Assembly: GCF_015277855.1 (NCBI RefSeq) | Contig: NZ_CP063812.1 | Span: 3,472,001 to 3,536,000, forward strand | Reading direction: 5' to 3' | Length of the DNA stretch: 64,000 bases | Source: Microbacterium cremeum | Lineage (GTDB): Bacteria; Actinomycetota; Actinomycetes; Actinomycetales; Microbacteriaceae | Shown: piece after piece, positions 8,955 to 17,342 of the stretch | Numbering within the stretch: the first letter of the stretch is position 1 | Layout of the letters: every line of letters starts with the position of its first letter | Program-made: the position numbers and the translations under genes | Notes under the pieces: generated by a model | The model's input: the letters and a program-made list of their open reading frames with translations, nothing else | Databases searched by the model: none | What the model was told of the DNA's origin: nothing

Positions 8955-9931
8955 TGGCCGACCCGTTCCGGCTGCGCGCCCTCCTCGGCGACGACGCGGG
9001 GCTGTGCCGTCGCGCCATCACCGGCGAGCACGGGGTGTCGCTCCCGCCGTTCATCGACCACCACGTGCACCTGCACCTCATCGACGAGAGCGGGCTGGCC
9101 GCGCACGGCATCGCCGGCGTCGTAGACCTCGGCGGCGACCCGCTCACGCTCGCGCGCCGAGCAAGACGCGGCATTCCTCTCGTGACATATGCCGGCGCCT
9201 TCCTCACCGCAGCGGGCGGTTATCCGGTCGGGCGATCCTGGGCGCCCGACGGGATCGTGCGCGAGATCAGCAGCGCCTCGCAACACGCCGGCGCCGCCGG
9301 TGGCGCGGCGACCGCGGTCGACGAGCAGGCGTCGTTCGGGGCATCCGTCGTCAAAGTCGTCCTCAACAGCGTCGCCGGGCCCGTGCTCGACGCCGAGACG
9401 CTCGCGGTCATCGCCGCGACGGCGCGCTCGCGGGGGCTTCCGGTGGTGGCGCACACGGAGGGCGAAGGGATGCCGCAGCTCGCCCTCGACGCCGGAGCCG
9501 CGGCGCTCGCGCACACGCCGTTCACCGAACTCGTCGGACGCAAGCTCGTCGCGCACGCCGTGGCTGCCGGGCAGGTGTGGATCTCGACGCTCGCGATCCA
9601 CCGCGACGATCCCGAGGCGGCAGAGAACGCGCGCCTGAACCTCGCGGGCTTCGCCGCGGCGGGCGGGCGCGTGCTCTACGGCACCGACCTCGGCAACGGC
9701 GAGCTGCCGGTCGGCGTCAACGCGGACGAGATCGAGGCGCTCGGCCGGGCCGGCGTCACCGGCGCCGCGCTGATCGCGGCGATGTCCGACCCGTGGCCGC
9801 TCGACGCGCCGCCGCCCGGCGTCAGCACGTTCGTCCCCGGGACGCCCCCCGAGACGCTCGACGACATCGCGCGGTGGCTGGCCGGCGCCACGGTCGTGCC
9901 GACGGAGGAGCTCATCCATGACGAACACTGA
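8954..9931 (+). CDS. Metal-dependent amidohydrolase, candidate N-formylkynurenine hydrolase
   Basis: The 325-residue protein has the amidohydrolase TIM-barrel signature: HHVHLHL (HxH, about residues 37-43), a lysine in VVKVVLNS, HTEGEG, HTPFTE and GTDLGNG. These supply the expected H/H/K/H/H/D metal ligands. It lies between tryptophan 2,3-dioxygenase and kynureninase, overlapping the first by one base and the second by 14. The pathway step missing between those two enzymes is hydrolysis of N-formylkynurenine. No cyclase-type KynB or alpha/beta-hydrolase formamidase is present in the operon. The inference that this gene fills the step is positional; the family motifs show only that it is a hydrolase. 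Confidence 0.85.
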   Translation: MADPFRLRALLGDDAGLCRRAITGEHGVSLPPFIDHHVHLHLIDESGLAAHGIAGVVDLGGDPLTLARRARRGIPLVTYAGAFLTAAGGYPVGRSWAPDGIVREISSASQHAGAAGGAATAVDEQASFGASVVKVVLNSVAGPVLDAETLAVIAATARSRGLPVVAHTEGEGMPQLALDAGAAALAHTPFTELVGRKLVAHAVAAGQVWISTLAIHRDDPEAAENARLNLAGFAAAGGRVLYGTDLGNGELPVGVNADEIEALGRAGVTGAALIAAMSDPWPLDAPPPGVSTFVPGTPPETLDDIARWLAGATVVPTEELIHDEH

Positions 9932-11234
9932 CCCGGCCGTGACGGCTGCACTCGAGGCCGAGGCATCCGCCCTCGACGAGGCCGACCCGCTGCGCGCGTT
10001 CCGCGACGCGTTCGTCGGATCCGAGACGTCGCTGGTGTACTTCGACGGCAACTCGCTCGGACGCCCGCCGCGCGCGAGCGTGGAACGGCTCGCCGCCTTC
10101 GCGCGCGACGAGTGGGGAGGGCGGCTCATCCGCGGCTGGGACGAGTCGTGGATGCAGCTGCCGTTCGAGATCGGCGACACCATCGGCCGCGTGGCCATCG
10201 GCGCGGCGCCGGGCCAGACGGTCGTCGGCGACTCGACGACGGTGCTGCTCTACAAGCTCGTGCGCGCGGCCCTCGACGCGGCGCAGGCGGCCGATCCGGC
10301 GCGCGTCGAGATCGTGGTCGACCGCGACAACTTCCCGACCGACCGCTACGTCGTCGAGGGGATCGCCGCCGAGCGCGGCGGGCGCGTGCGATGGATCGTC
10401 CCCACGCCCACTCCACACGCCGCTGGCGCGTCGCGCGGAGCCTCGGGGCGCGTGAGCCCAGTCGACGTCACCGCGGGTGTCACCGCCGATGCGCTGCGCG
10501 CCGCGGTCGGCCCGGCCACCGCGGTGGTGTTGCTGTCGCACGTCGCATACCGCTCCGGATATCTCGCGGATGCCGCCGCCCTCACCCGTGTGGCCCACGA
10601 CGCCGGCGCGCTCATCGTGTGGGACCTGTGCCACTCGGCCGGCTCCGTGCCCGTGCAGGCCGATGCGTGGGAGTTCGACCTCGCCGTCGGCTGCACCTAC
10701 AAGTACCTCAACGGCGGGCCCGGGTCGCCCGCCTTCGCGTATGTGGCCGCCGGGCTGCAGGACCGCCTGGCCCAGCCGATCCAGGGATGGATGGGCGCGG
10801 CCGATGTCTTCGCGATGGGCCCGGAGTACCGGCCTGCGGCCGGGATGCGCCGGTTCCTCTCGGGCACGCCGCCGATCGTCGGCATGCTCGCGATGCAGGA
10901 CACCCTCGAGCTTCTCGAGCGAGCCGGGATCGACGGCATCCGTTCGAAGTCCCTCGCCCTCACCGAGTTCACGGTGCGCGTCGCCGACGACCTGCTGGCC
11001 CCGCTCGGGGTGACCGTCGCGTCGCCCCGCGACCCCGCCGAGCGCGGCGGCCACGTGACGCTGTCGCACCCGGCGATGCGCGCGGTCACCGCGCGGCTGT
11101 GGCAGCAGGACGTCATCCCCGACTACCGCGACCCCGGTGGTCTGCGGATCGGCCTGTCGCCGCTGTCGACATCGTTCACCGAGACGCTCGCGGGCCTCCG
11201 CGCCGTCGAGGCCGCCGTGCGCGCGGAGTCCTGA
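9918..11234 (+). CDS. kynU: Kynureninase
   Basis: This PLP enzyme of aminotransferase fold type I cleaves L-kynurenine to anthranilate and alanine. The 438-residue length is normal. Recognisable blocks are YFDGNSLGRPP at the N-terminus, GWDESWMQLP, VVLLSHVAYRSG, WDLCHSAGS with the PLP-binding aspartate, and GCTYKYLNGGPGSP containing the Schiff-base lysine. The ATG at 9918 lies 14 bases inside the end of the amidohydrolase gene. It closes the kynurenine operon. Two direct repeats of the dispersed palindromic element follow and may serve as the 3' boundary. Confidence 0.96.
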   Translation: MTNTDPAVTAALEAEASALDEADPLRAFRDAFVGSETSLVYFDGNSLGRPPRASVERLAAFARDEWGGRLIRGWDESWMQLPFEIGDTIGRVAIGAAPGQTVVGDSTTVLLYKLVRAALDAAQAADPARVEIVVDRDNFPTDRYVVEGIAAERGGRVRWIVPTPTPHAAGASRGASGRVSPVDVTAGVTADALRAAVGPATAVVLLSHVAYRSGYLADAAALTRVAHDAGALIVWDLCHSAGSVPVQADAWEFDLAVGCTYKYLNGGPGSPAFAYVAAGLQDRLAQPIQGWMGAADVFAMGPEYRPAAGMRRFLSGTPPIVGMLAMQDTLELLERAGIDGIRSKSLALTEFTVRVADDLLAPLGVTVASPRDPAERGGHVTLSHPAMRAVTARLWQQDVIPDYRDPGGLRIGLSPLSTSFTETLAGLRAVEAAVRAES

Positions 11235-11249
11235 CCCGCGGGCAGCTCC

Positions 11250-11367
11250 GGTCGTCGAGCGAGCGACGAAGGAGCGAGACGAAACGCCCCGGGGTGAGCG
11301 CGTCCTCAACCCCCGGTCGTTGAGCGAGCGACGAAGGAGCGAGACGAAACGCCCCGGGGTGAGCGCG
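11250..11367 (+). repeat. Dispersed palindromic repeat, copy 2 (two direct units)
   Basis: Two near-identical units of about 53 bp (11250-11302 and 11315-11367) share GGTCGTYGAGCGAGCGACGA and end in GAAACGCCCCGGGGTGAGCG. The second unit ends about 11 bases before the -10 box of the transporter gene. Confidence 0.9.
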
Positions 11368-11377
11368 CGCTCTGACC

Positions 11378-11383
11378 TACACT
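11378..11383 (+). promoter_or_regulatory. -10 box of leaderless GPH transporter gene
   Basis: TACACT matches TANNNT and ends six bases before the ATG at 11390. No Shine-Dalgarno lies between. Confidence 0.6.
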
Positions 11384-12079
11384 GGCGCGATGAGCAACGA
11401 GGCTCCCGCGGCACCCGAAGCCACCGGCATCCCGTCGTCCCGTCTCGGCCGCGGCACGATCGCGCGCTACGCGACCGGCTCTCTCGGCACGGGCGGCTTC
11501 GCGACGCTGCCCGGGCTGGTGCTGGCCTACTACCTCACCGACTCCCTGGGTGTCGCGGCGCTCGCGGCGGGCGCGGTCATCACGATCGCGAAGGTGTGGG
11601 ATGTCGTGATCGACCCGGTGATCGGCGCTCTGACCGATCGCGACCTGGCCCGGCACGGCAGCAGGCGCCGGCTCATGCTGATCGGGGCATGCGCGCTGCC
11701 GGTGCTGTTCGCGTTGACGTTCGCCGTGCCCCCGGCGCTCGGACCGGTCGTCGGGGCGATCTGGGTGCTCATCGCGTTCACGCTGACCGCGACGGCGTTC
11801 AGCCTCTTCCAGGTGCCGTACATCGCGCTGCCCGCCGAGCTCACGCCGCGGTACGACGAACGCACGCGGCTGCTGACGTGGCGCGTCGTCGTGCTGACGC
11901 TCGCGATCCTGCTGTTCGGCGCGGGCGGTCCGGCGCTCCGCCGCGTCGCCGACGATCCGGTCGCCGGCTACCTCGTCATGGGGGTCGTCGCCGGCGTCGC
12001 GATCGGCCTCGGCATGCTCGTCGCCACGACCGTCGCGCGGCGCGCGGCCGCCCAGCTCCCTGCCGTGACCCCTCCCTCC

Positions 12080-12156
12080 TCCCGCGAGAGTGCAGCTGGT
12101 CGCCGAGAGGTAGGCAGCTTCCCTGTCCCTCGTCCGTCAGCTGCACTCTCGCGGGA
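12080..12156. repeat. Palindromic element inside transporter gene
   Basis: Perfect 19-bp inverted arms (TCCCGCGAGAGTGCAGCTG at 12080-12098 and its complement at 12138-12156) flank a 39-base centre. The element sits where the central loop of the transporter should be and looks like an inserted REP or MITE-like unit. Confidence 0.85.
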
Positions 12157-12280
12157 AGAGGGCCGGGCCGGGGCCCGGCCGGGGCCGAGGCCCGGGCAGG
12201 GGCCGAGGCCGAGGGCCGGGCCGAGCGGGCGGAGCGGGCGGAGCGGGCGGAGCGAGGGCGAGGGGGCGAGCGCGGGCGCG
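12157..12280 (+). repeat. G/C-only low-complexity tract with 9-base tandem repeats
   Basis: The tract is built almost wholly from GGGCCG and GGGGCC words. It ends in a 9-base repeat (GCGGGCGGA, about three copies near 12224-12252) and a run of five G at 12261-12265. The reading frame of the transporter changes across it. Confidence 0.75.
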
Positions 12281-13022
12281 GGCCCGGCATCCGCGAGCAC
12301 TACGCGGCGGGCGTGCGGGCGCTGCGGCGCAGCGCGCCGTTCCGGGCGCTGCTGGGCACGTTCGTGCTGCAGGCCCTGGCCACCGGGCTCATGCTGGCGG
12401 GCGCGCAGTACGTCGCCACGTGGGTGCTCCACTCCGAGGCGGCCGTCGAACTGCTGTTCGTGGCGCTCATCGCGCCGGCGCTGCTGGCCGCCCCCGCGTG
12501 GGGTGTGGTGGCCCGACGCCTCGGCAAGGAGCGGGCGTTCCGGATCGCGAGCACGGTGTTCGCCGTCGCGGCGCTGTCGATCCTCGGCGTGCTGTGGGCG
12601 CCCGGCGACTGGATCTATGTGCCGGTGGGCGTCGCCGGCATCGCGTACGCGGGCATGCAGTCGCTGCCGATGGCGATGCTGCCGGATGTCATCTCGCACG
12701 ACGAGCGCACCTCGGGCCCCGGCAGTGCCGGAGCCTTCAGCGGCGTGTGGACCGCCGGCGAGACCGTCGGATTCGCGCTCGGCGCGACGGCGCTGTCGAT
12801 CATCCTGGCGCTGACCGGATACGTCTCGTCGGTCGCGGGGCAGGTCGTGACGCAGCCGGATGCCGCGGTCACGGGCATCGTCGTGAGCTTCAGCGTCGTC
12901 CCGGCCGCCCTGATCGCGCTCAGCCTGGCGACGCTCGCCCGGTACCCGCTGCGTCGGCGCGACGTCGACCTCCCGGCGGACGGGATCCGGTCGCACGACG
13001 GATGACACCGAGTCCGCGGACG

Positions 13023-13028
13023 TAGACT
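13023..13028 (+). promoter_or_regulatory. -10 box upstream of aldehyde dehydrogenase
   Basis: TAGACT matches TANNNT and precedes a leader of about 20-27 bases that carries GAAGGAGAG, an unusually good ribosome site, before the GTG at 13056. Confidence 0.5.
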
Positions 13029-13055
13029 GGGGCTCCCGCCCGAAGGAGAGCGCCC

Positions 13056-14834
13056 GTGCCGAACGCCGCCCCCGCACAGTCCCGACCGCGCGCCGACGAC
13101 CCGGCCCTCGCAGACGAGGTGCGTGACCACCTCGACGCCTGCATCGCCCGGCTCGACGAGGGCGCGCGGGTGTGGTCGGCCCTCACCCTTGACCAGCGCG
13201 CGCGACTCATGACGCGGCTGCACGACTCGATCTCGGCCGCGGCGGAGGAGTGGGTCGACACGGCCGCCACCTCGAAGGACCTCGCGCCGGGGCATCCCCT
13301 GCGCGGCGAGGAGTGGCTGTCGGGTCCGTACGCCGCCATCGTGGCGGTGGACGCGTACGCGAGCACCCTGCGCGTGCTCGCCCGTGGCGGCAGTCCGCTC
13401 GACGACGTGACGACGGATGCCGCGCCCGGCGGTCGCGTGCGCGCACACGTCTTCCCGACGACGGCCGTGGACGGCATGCTGCTGTCGGGCTACACCGGCG
13501 AAGTGTGGTTCGAGCCCGGGGTGACCGCCGAGGACGCGCGGCGCCGCGCCGGCCTCGCACAGCTCACCCCGACCACGCCGGGCGGGGTCGGCCTCGTGCT
13601 CGGCGCCGGCAACGTCACCGCCATCCCCGTGCTCGACGTGCTGTACGAGCTGCTCGCCCACAACCGCGTAGCCCTCCTCAAGGTGAACCCGACGCAGGAC
13701 GCCCTCGTGCCCGTGTTCGAGCGCGCGCTGGCGCCGCTCATCGAGCCCGGGTTCCTGCGGATCGTGCGCGGCGACGGCGACGTCGGCGCCTACCTCACCC
13801 GGCACCGCGGCATCGCGCACGTGCACATCACCGGTGCCGCGGCCACGTTCGACGCGATCGTGTGGGGGTCCGGCAAGACGGCGGCGCGACGCAGGCGCGA
13901 GAACCGGCCGCAGCTGAAGAAGCCGATCTCGGCCGAGCTCGGCGGGGTCTCGCCGATCATCATCGTCCCGGGCGAATGGAGCGAGGCCGACCTCGCGTTC
14001 CAGGCCGAGCACGTCGCGACGATGCGGCTCTACAACGCGGGGCACAACTGCATCGCGGCGCAGATCGTGATCGTGAGCGCAGACTGGCCGCAGCGCGCCG
14101 CGTTCCTGCGCGCGCTGCGTGCGGCGTACGAGGCCGCGCCGCGGCGCTCGGCGTGGTACCCCCGGAGCGACGCGAGTCTCGGGGCCGCGGCATCCCACTA
14201 TCCGAACGCGGCGTGGTGCGCGGACGGCACGCGCGCGCTCATCGAGATCGGCCCGGACGACGACGCGACCGCGCTCGAGACGACGGAGTACTTCTCCCCC
14301 GTGCTGGGGGTGGTCTCGCTGCCGGGGACCGGCCAGGAGTTCCTCGACACCGCTGTCGCGCACGCGAACGAGGCGCTCGTCGGCACCCTCGGGGTCAACG
14401 TGCTCATCGACCCCGAGACGCAGGCGGCGCTCGGCGACGGCTTCGAGCTCGCGGTGGCCGACCTGCGCTACGGCACCGTGTCGATCAACTCGTGGACGGC
14501 CTTCGGCTTCCTCACGCCCACGCTCACGTGGGGCGGGTTCCCCGGGGCGACGCCGCAGAACATCGAGAGCGGCATCGGGTTCGTCCACAACGCGCTGCTG
14601 CTCGACGGCGTCGAGCGGTCGGTCACCCGCGGTCCGTTCCGGCCCTTCCCGCGGGCCCTCGCACCGCGGTCGCTCGGAGCCTCCAAGGGCCGGTCGTTCT
14701 CGGTGCTGCCGAAGCCGCCGTGGTTCGTCACGTCCCGCACCGGCGCGGCCGTGAGCGAGGGCTTCACGCGGTTCCGCATGGACGGCGACTTCGCGAAGCT
14801 CATGGTCACCTTCGTCCACGCCTTCAGGGCATGA
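13056..14834 (+). CDS. NAD(P)-dependent aldehyde dehydrogenase family protein
   Basis: The 592-residue protein is longer than the usual 480-500 of the family because of an N-terminal extension and extra loops. The core shows the nucleotide-binding segment VLGAGNVTAIPVLDVL, the general-base region AELGGVSPII and the catalytic cysteine in YNAGHNCIAAQ. It would oxidise an aldehyde to the acid. The GTG at 13056 follows GAAGGAGAG. Its TGA overlaps the ATG of the GMC oxidoreductase (ATGA), so the two are translationally coupled. An alcohol-to-aldehyde-to-acid route for a substrate brought in by the upstream transporter is plausible but inferred. Confidence 0.9.
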   Translation: MPNAAPAQSRPRADDPALADEVRDHLDACIARLDEGARVWSALTLDQRARLMTRLHDSISAAAEEWVDTAATSKDLAPGHPLRGEEWLSGPYAAIVAVDAYASTLRVLARGGSPLDDVTTDAAPGGRVRAHVFPTTAVDGMLLSGYTGEVWFEPGVTAEDARRRAGLAQLTPTTPGGVGLVLGAGNVTAIPVLDVLYELLAHNRVALLKVNPTQDALVPVFERALAPLIEPGFLRIVRGDGDVGAYLTRHRGIAHVHITGAAATFDAIVWGSGKTAARRRRENRPQLKKPISAELGGVSPIIIVPGEWSEADLAFQAEHVATMRLYNAGHNCIAAQIVIVSADWPQRAAFLRALRAAYEAAPRRSAWYPRSDASLGAAASHYPNAAWCADGTRALIEIGPDDDATALETTEYFSPVLGVVSLPGTGQEFLDTAVAHANEALVGTLGVNVLIDPETQAALGDGFELAVADLRYGTVSINSWTAFGFLTPTLTWGGFPGATPQNIESGIGFVHNALLLDGVERSVTRGPFRPFPRALAPRSLGASKGRSFSVLPKPPWFVTSRTGAAVSEGFTRFRMDGDFAKLMVTFVHAFRA

Positions 14835-16486
14835 GGACCGCGCGGCCCTTCGGCGCCGATGGGCTCGAGGCCGACTACGTCGTGGTGGGCGCGGGCTCCG
14901 CCGGGTCGGCGCTGGCCGCGCGGCTCACCGAGGATCCCGGCGTCTCGGTGCTGCTGCTCGAGGCAGGCGGCCCCGATCGGGCCCTCGAGCTGCACGTGCC
15001 TGCGGCGTTCAAGAAACTCTTCCGCAGCTCCTACGACTGGGACTACGACACCGTGCCGCAGCCGCAGCTCGAGGGCCGGACGGTGTACTGGCCCCGCGGC
15101 AGGACGCTCGGCGGGTCGTCGTCGCTGAACGCGATGATGTGGGTCCGCGGATTCGCGGCGGACTACGACGAGTGGGCGACGGCTGCCGGCGAGGCGTGGT
15201 CGTGGGAGTCGCTGCTCCCCCGCTTCCGCCGCGTCGAGCGCACCGCCGACGCCGCCGACGAGACGCAGGGCGCGGACGGCGCGCAGCCGATCGAGCCGCA
15301 GCGCGATCCCCGGCCGCACACGGCCGCGTTCCTGCGGGCGGCGGCCGAGGCGGGGCATCCCGTCACTCCCGCGAATCTGCCGGAGGGCCAGGGGTTCTCG
15401 CAGACCATGGTGACGCAGCGACGCGGCGCCCGTGCGTCTACGGCCGATGCGTACCTGCGCCCGGCGCGGCGCCGCGGCAACTTGCGCGTGCTGACCGGAG
15501 CCCACGTGAGGCGGGTGACGTTCGCGGATGCGCCGGCCGGCGATGCCACCAGGGCGCGCACGACGGGCGTGTACGTCGACATCCGGGGCATCGCGCGGCA
15601 CGTCCGCGCGCGCCGCGAGGTGGTCCTGTGCGGCGGCGCGATCAACACGCCGCAGCTGCTCATGCTGAGCGGCATCGGGCCGTCCGAGCATCTCGCCGGG
15701 CACGGCATCCGTGTCGTCGTCGACTCACGTGGCGTGGGCTCCAACCTCCAGGACCACCTCGTCGCCGGGCTCGCGCCTGCCGCGAAGGGCGGCACGCTGT
15801 TCACCGCCGAGAGCCGCCGCGAGCTGGCCCGCTACCTCGCCGGGCGGCGGGGGATGCTGACCTCCAACGTCGCCGAGGCGTACGGGTTCGTGCGCACCGA
15901 GGTCGCGGACCGGGCCGGAGTGCCCGCAGGGCTCCCCGACATCGAGATCATCTTCGCCCCGGCGCCGTACGTCGGCGAAGGGCTGGTGCCGCTGCCGGGC
16001 GAGGGGCTCACCGTCGGGGCCATCCTGCTGCGGCCGCGCAGCCGCGGCACGATCCGGCTGGCGTCGGTCGACCCGCACGCGAAGCCGCTCATCGACCCGG
16101 CGTACCTGTCGGACCCCGACGGCATCGACGCCGAGACGATGATCGCGGGACTCGCCGAATGCGAGCGTCTCATCGACACCGACGCGCTGCGCGCAGTGAC
16201 CACGGGCGCCTGGATCCAGCCCGAGCACGGCGAGCGCCTGACACCCGCCGAGCGCGCCGAGCTGTCACTCCGCCGCTACTCGCACACCCTCTACCACCCG
16301 GTCGGCACCGCACGGATGGGCACGGATGACGCGGCCGTCGTCGACCCGTCGCTGCACGTGCGCGGGGTCACGGGTCTGCGTGTGGCCGACGCATCCGTCA
16401 TGCCCACCATCATCCGCGGGCACACGAACGCTCCGGCGATCGTGATCGGCGAGGTCGCCGCCGACCTCATCCGCCGCGGCTCCTGA
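14831..16486 (+). CDS. GMC-family FAD oxidoreductase (choline/alcohol dehydrogenase-like)
   Basis: The 551-residue flavoprotein starts with the dinucleotide motif VVVGAGSAGSALAARL and an E at the end of the second strand (LLLEAGG). It then has the GMC signature 1 region GRTLGGSSSLNAMMWVRG and signature 2 GGAINTPQLLMLSGIGP. The C-terminal active-site blocks HPVGTARMG and HTNAPAIVIGE carry the catalytic histidine and asparagine. Enzymes of this family oxidise alcohols such as choline or aromatic alcohols. The ATG overlaps the stop of the aldehyde dehydrogenase, which probably uses the aldehyde it makes. Substrate specificity is not evident. The gene converges on the helicase gene across the repeat array. 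Confidence 0.93.
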   Translation: MRTARPFGADGLEADYVVVGAGSAGSALAARLTEDPGVSVLLLEAGGPDRALELHVPAAFKKLFRSSYDWDYDTVPQPQLEGRTVYWPRGRTLGGSSSLNAMMWVRGFAADYDEWATAAGEAWSWESLLPRFRRVERTADAADETQGADGAQPIEPQRDPRPHTAAFLRAAAEAGHPVTPANLPEGQGFSQTMVTQRRGARASTADAYLRPARRRGNLRVLTGAHVRRVTFADAPAGDATRARTTGVYVDIRGIARHVRARREVVLCGGAINTPQLLMLSGIGPSEHLAGHGIRVVVDSRGVGSNLQDHLVAGLAPAAKGGTLFTAESRRELARYLAGRRGMLTSNVAEAYGFVRTEVADRAGVPAGLPDIEIIFAPAPYVGEGLVPLPGEGLTVGAILLRPRSRGTIRLASVDPHAKPLIDPAYLSDPDGIDAETMIAGLAECERLIDTDALRAVTTGAWIQPEHGERLTPAERAELSLRRYSHTLYHPVGTARMGTDDAAVVDPSLHVRGVTGLRVADASVMPTIIRGHTNAPAIVIGEVAADLIRRGS

Positions 16487-16529
16487 CATCCCGGGGGCCG
16501 CGGGGCTTCGGGTGTGGCCCCGTCTCGGG

Positions 16530-16597
16530 GTGGCCGCGCTGCGGGTGGCCGCGCTGCGGGCGGCCGCGCTGCGGGTGGCCGCGCTGCGGGTGTCGCC
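16530..16597 (+). repeat. 15-bp tandem repeats
   Basis: About four and a half copies of GTGGCCGCGCTGCGG follow each other with single-base variation (GCGGCC in the third copy). The tract begins 44 bases after the GMC gene stop and leads directly into the palindromic array. Confidence 0.85.
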
Positions 16598-16604
16598 GAT
16601 TCGG

Positions 16605-17240
16605 GTGTCACAACACGCGGAATGCGCGAACCGATGCCGCGTGTCGCGCCACACGAACCCCAGCCGTCAGCGCAACCCACCGCGAGCACCCACCGCAAGT
16701 GGCACAACACGCGGAATGCGCAAACCGGTTCCGCGTGTCGCGCCACACGAAGGTCCGGGGCCAGCGCGACCGACCGCGAGCACCCACCCCAAGTGCCACA
16801 ACACGCGGAATGCGCAAGCCGATTCCGCGTGTCGCGCCACACGAACACCCCACGCCGACCGCGCGACGCGCGTGTTGCGTCACACGAACGCCGGACGCCG
16901 AGTGCCGAGTGCCGAGCGCCGAGCGCGCGAAGGCCGTGGTCAGCGCGAGCGACCGCGAGCACCCACCTCAAGTGGCACAACACGCGGAATGCGCGAACGG
17001 ATGCCGCGTGTCGCGCCACACGAAGGTCCGGGGCCAGCGCTACCGACCGCGAGCACCCACCTCAAGTGGCACAACACGCGGAATGAGCGAACGGATGCCG
17101 CGTGTCACGCCACACGAACACCCCACGCCGAGCGCCGAGCGCGCGAAGGCCGTGGTCAGCGCGACCGACCGCGAGCACCCACCTCAAGTGTCACAACACG
17201 CGGAATGAGCGAACGGATGCCGCGTGTCGCGCCACACGAA
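16605..17240. repeat. Array of six 53-bp palindromic repeats
   Basis: Six copies of a 53-bp unit start at 16605, 16699, 16793, 16972, 17066 and 17188. Each runs from GTGNCACAACACGCGGAATG to CCGCGTGTCGCGCCACACGAA and can fold with an ACACGCGG/CCGCGTGT stem plus an outer GTGGC/GCCAC stem. Intervals are 41, 41, 126, 41 and 69 bp and share the tail ACCGACCGCGAGCACCCACC, so the full period is mostly 94 bp. The array fills the intergenic space between convergent genes. Confidence 0.93.
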
Positions 17241-17342
17241 TACCCCACGCCGAGCGCGCGAACACCCGAGCGCCCGAGCGCCCGAGCGCGCGACCGCCGA
17301 GCGCACGAACACGCGAGCGCGCGAACGCGCGAACGCCCGGGA

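Larger units (their letters stand above)
11390..13005 (+). pseudogene. GPH-type major facilitator transporter, interrupted by palindrome insertion and frameshift
   Basis: The first half (11390 to about 12060, 220 residues) reads as the six N-terminal helices of a glycoside-pentoside-hexuronide/MFS symporter, with AKVWDVVIDPVIGALTDRD near residue 65. The second half (about 12285-13005) reads as the remaining helices but in the -1 frame. Between them, in the central cytoplasmic loop, sit a 77-bp perfect-armed palindrome and about 120 bp of G/C-rich low-complexity sequence. The first frame continues with nonsense to a stop at 12814. A one-base change in the low-complexity stretch would restore a product of about 538 residues. 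It may be a pseudogene, a slippage-switched gene or a sequencing error. The substrate is probably a sugar-like compound. Confidence 0.75.
16487..17342. other. 856-bp gene-free region between convergent genes
   Basis: It holds the 15-bp tandem repeats, the palindromic array, and from about 17241 to 17342 a simple-sequence tail of GCGCGAACGC and CGAGCGCC words. All frames are open only because the sequence is nearly free of TA and TGA words; no start, ribosome site or recognisable protein was seen. Confidence 0.8.

Noticed and set aside
16605..17240. CRISPR array
   Set aside because: Repeats are 53 bp and strongly palindromic, the intervals share sequence with each other and vary from 41 to 126 bp, and no cas gene is present.
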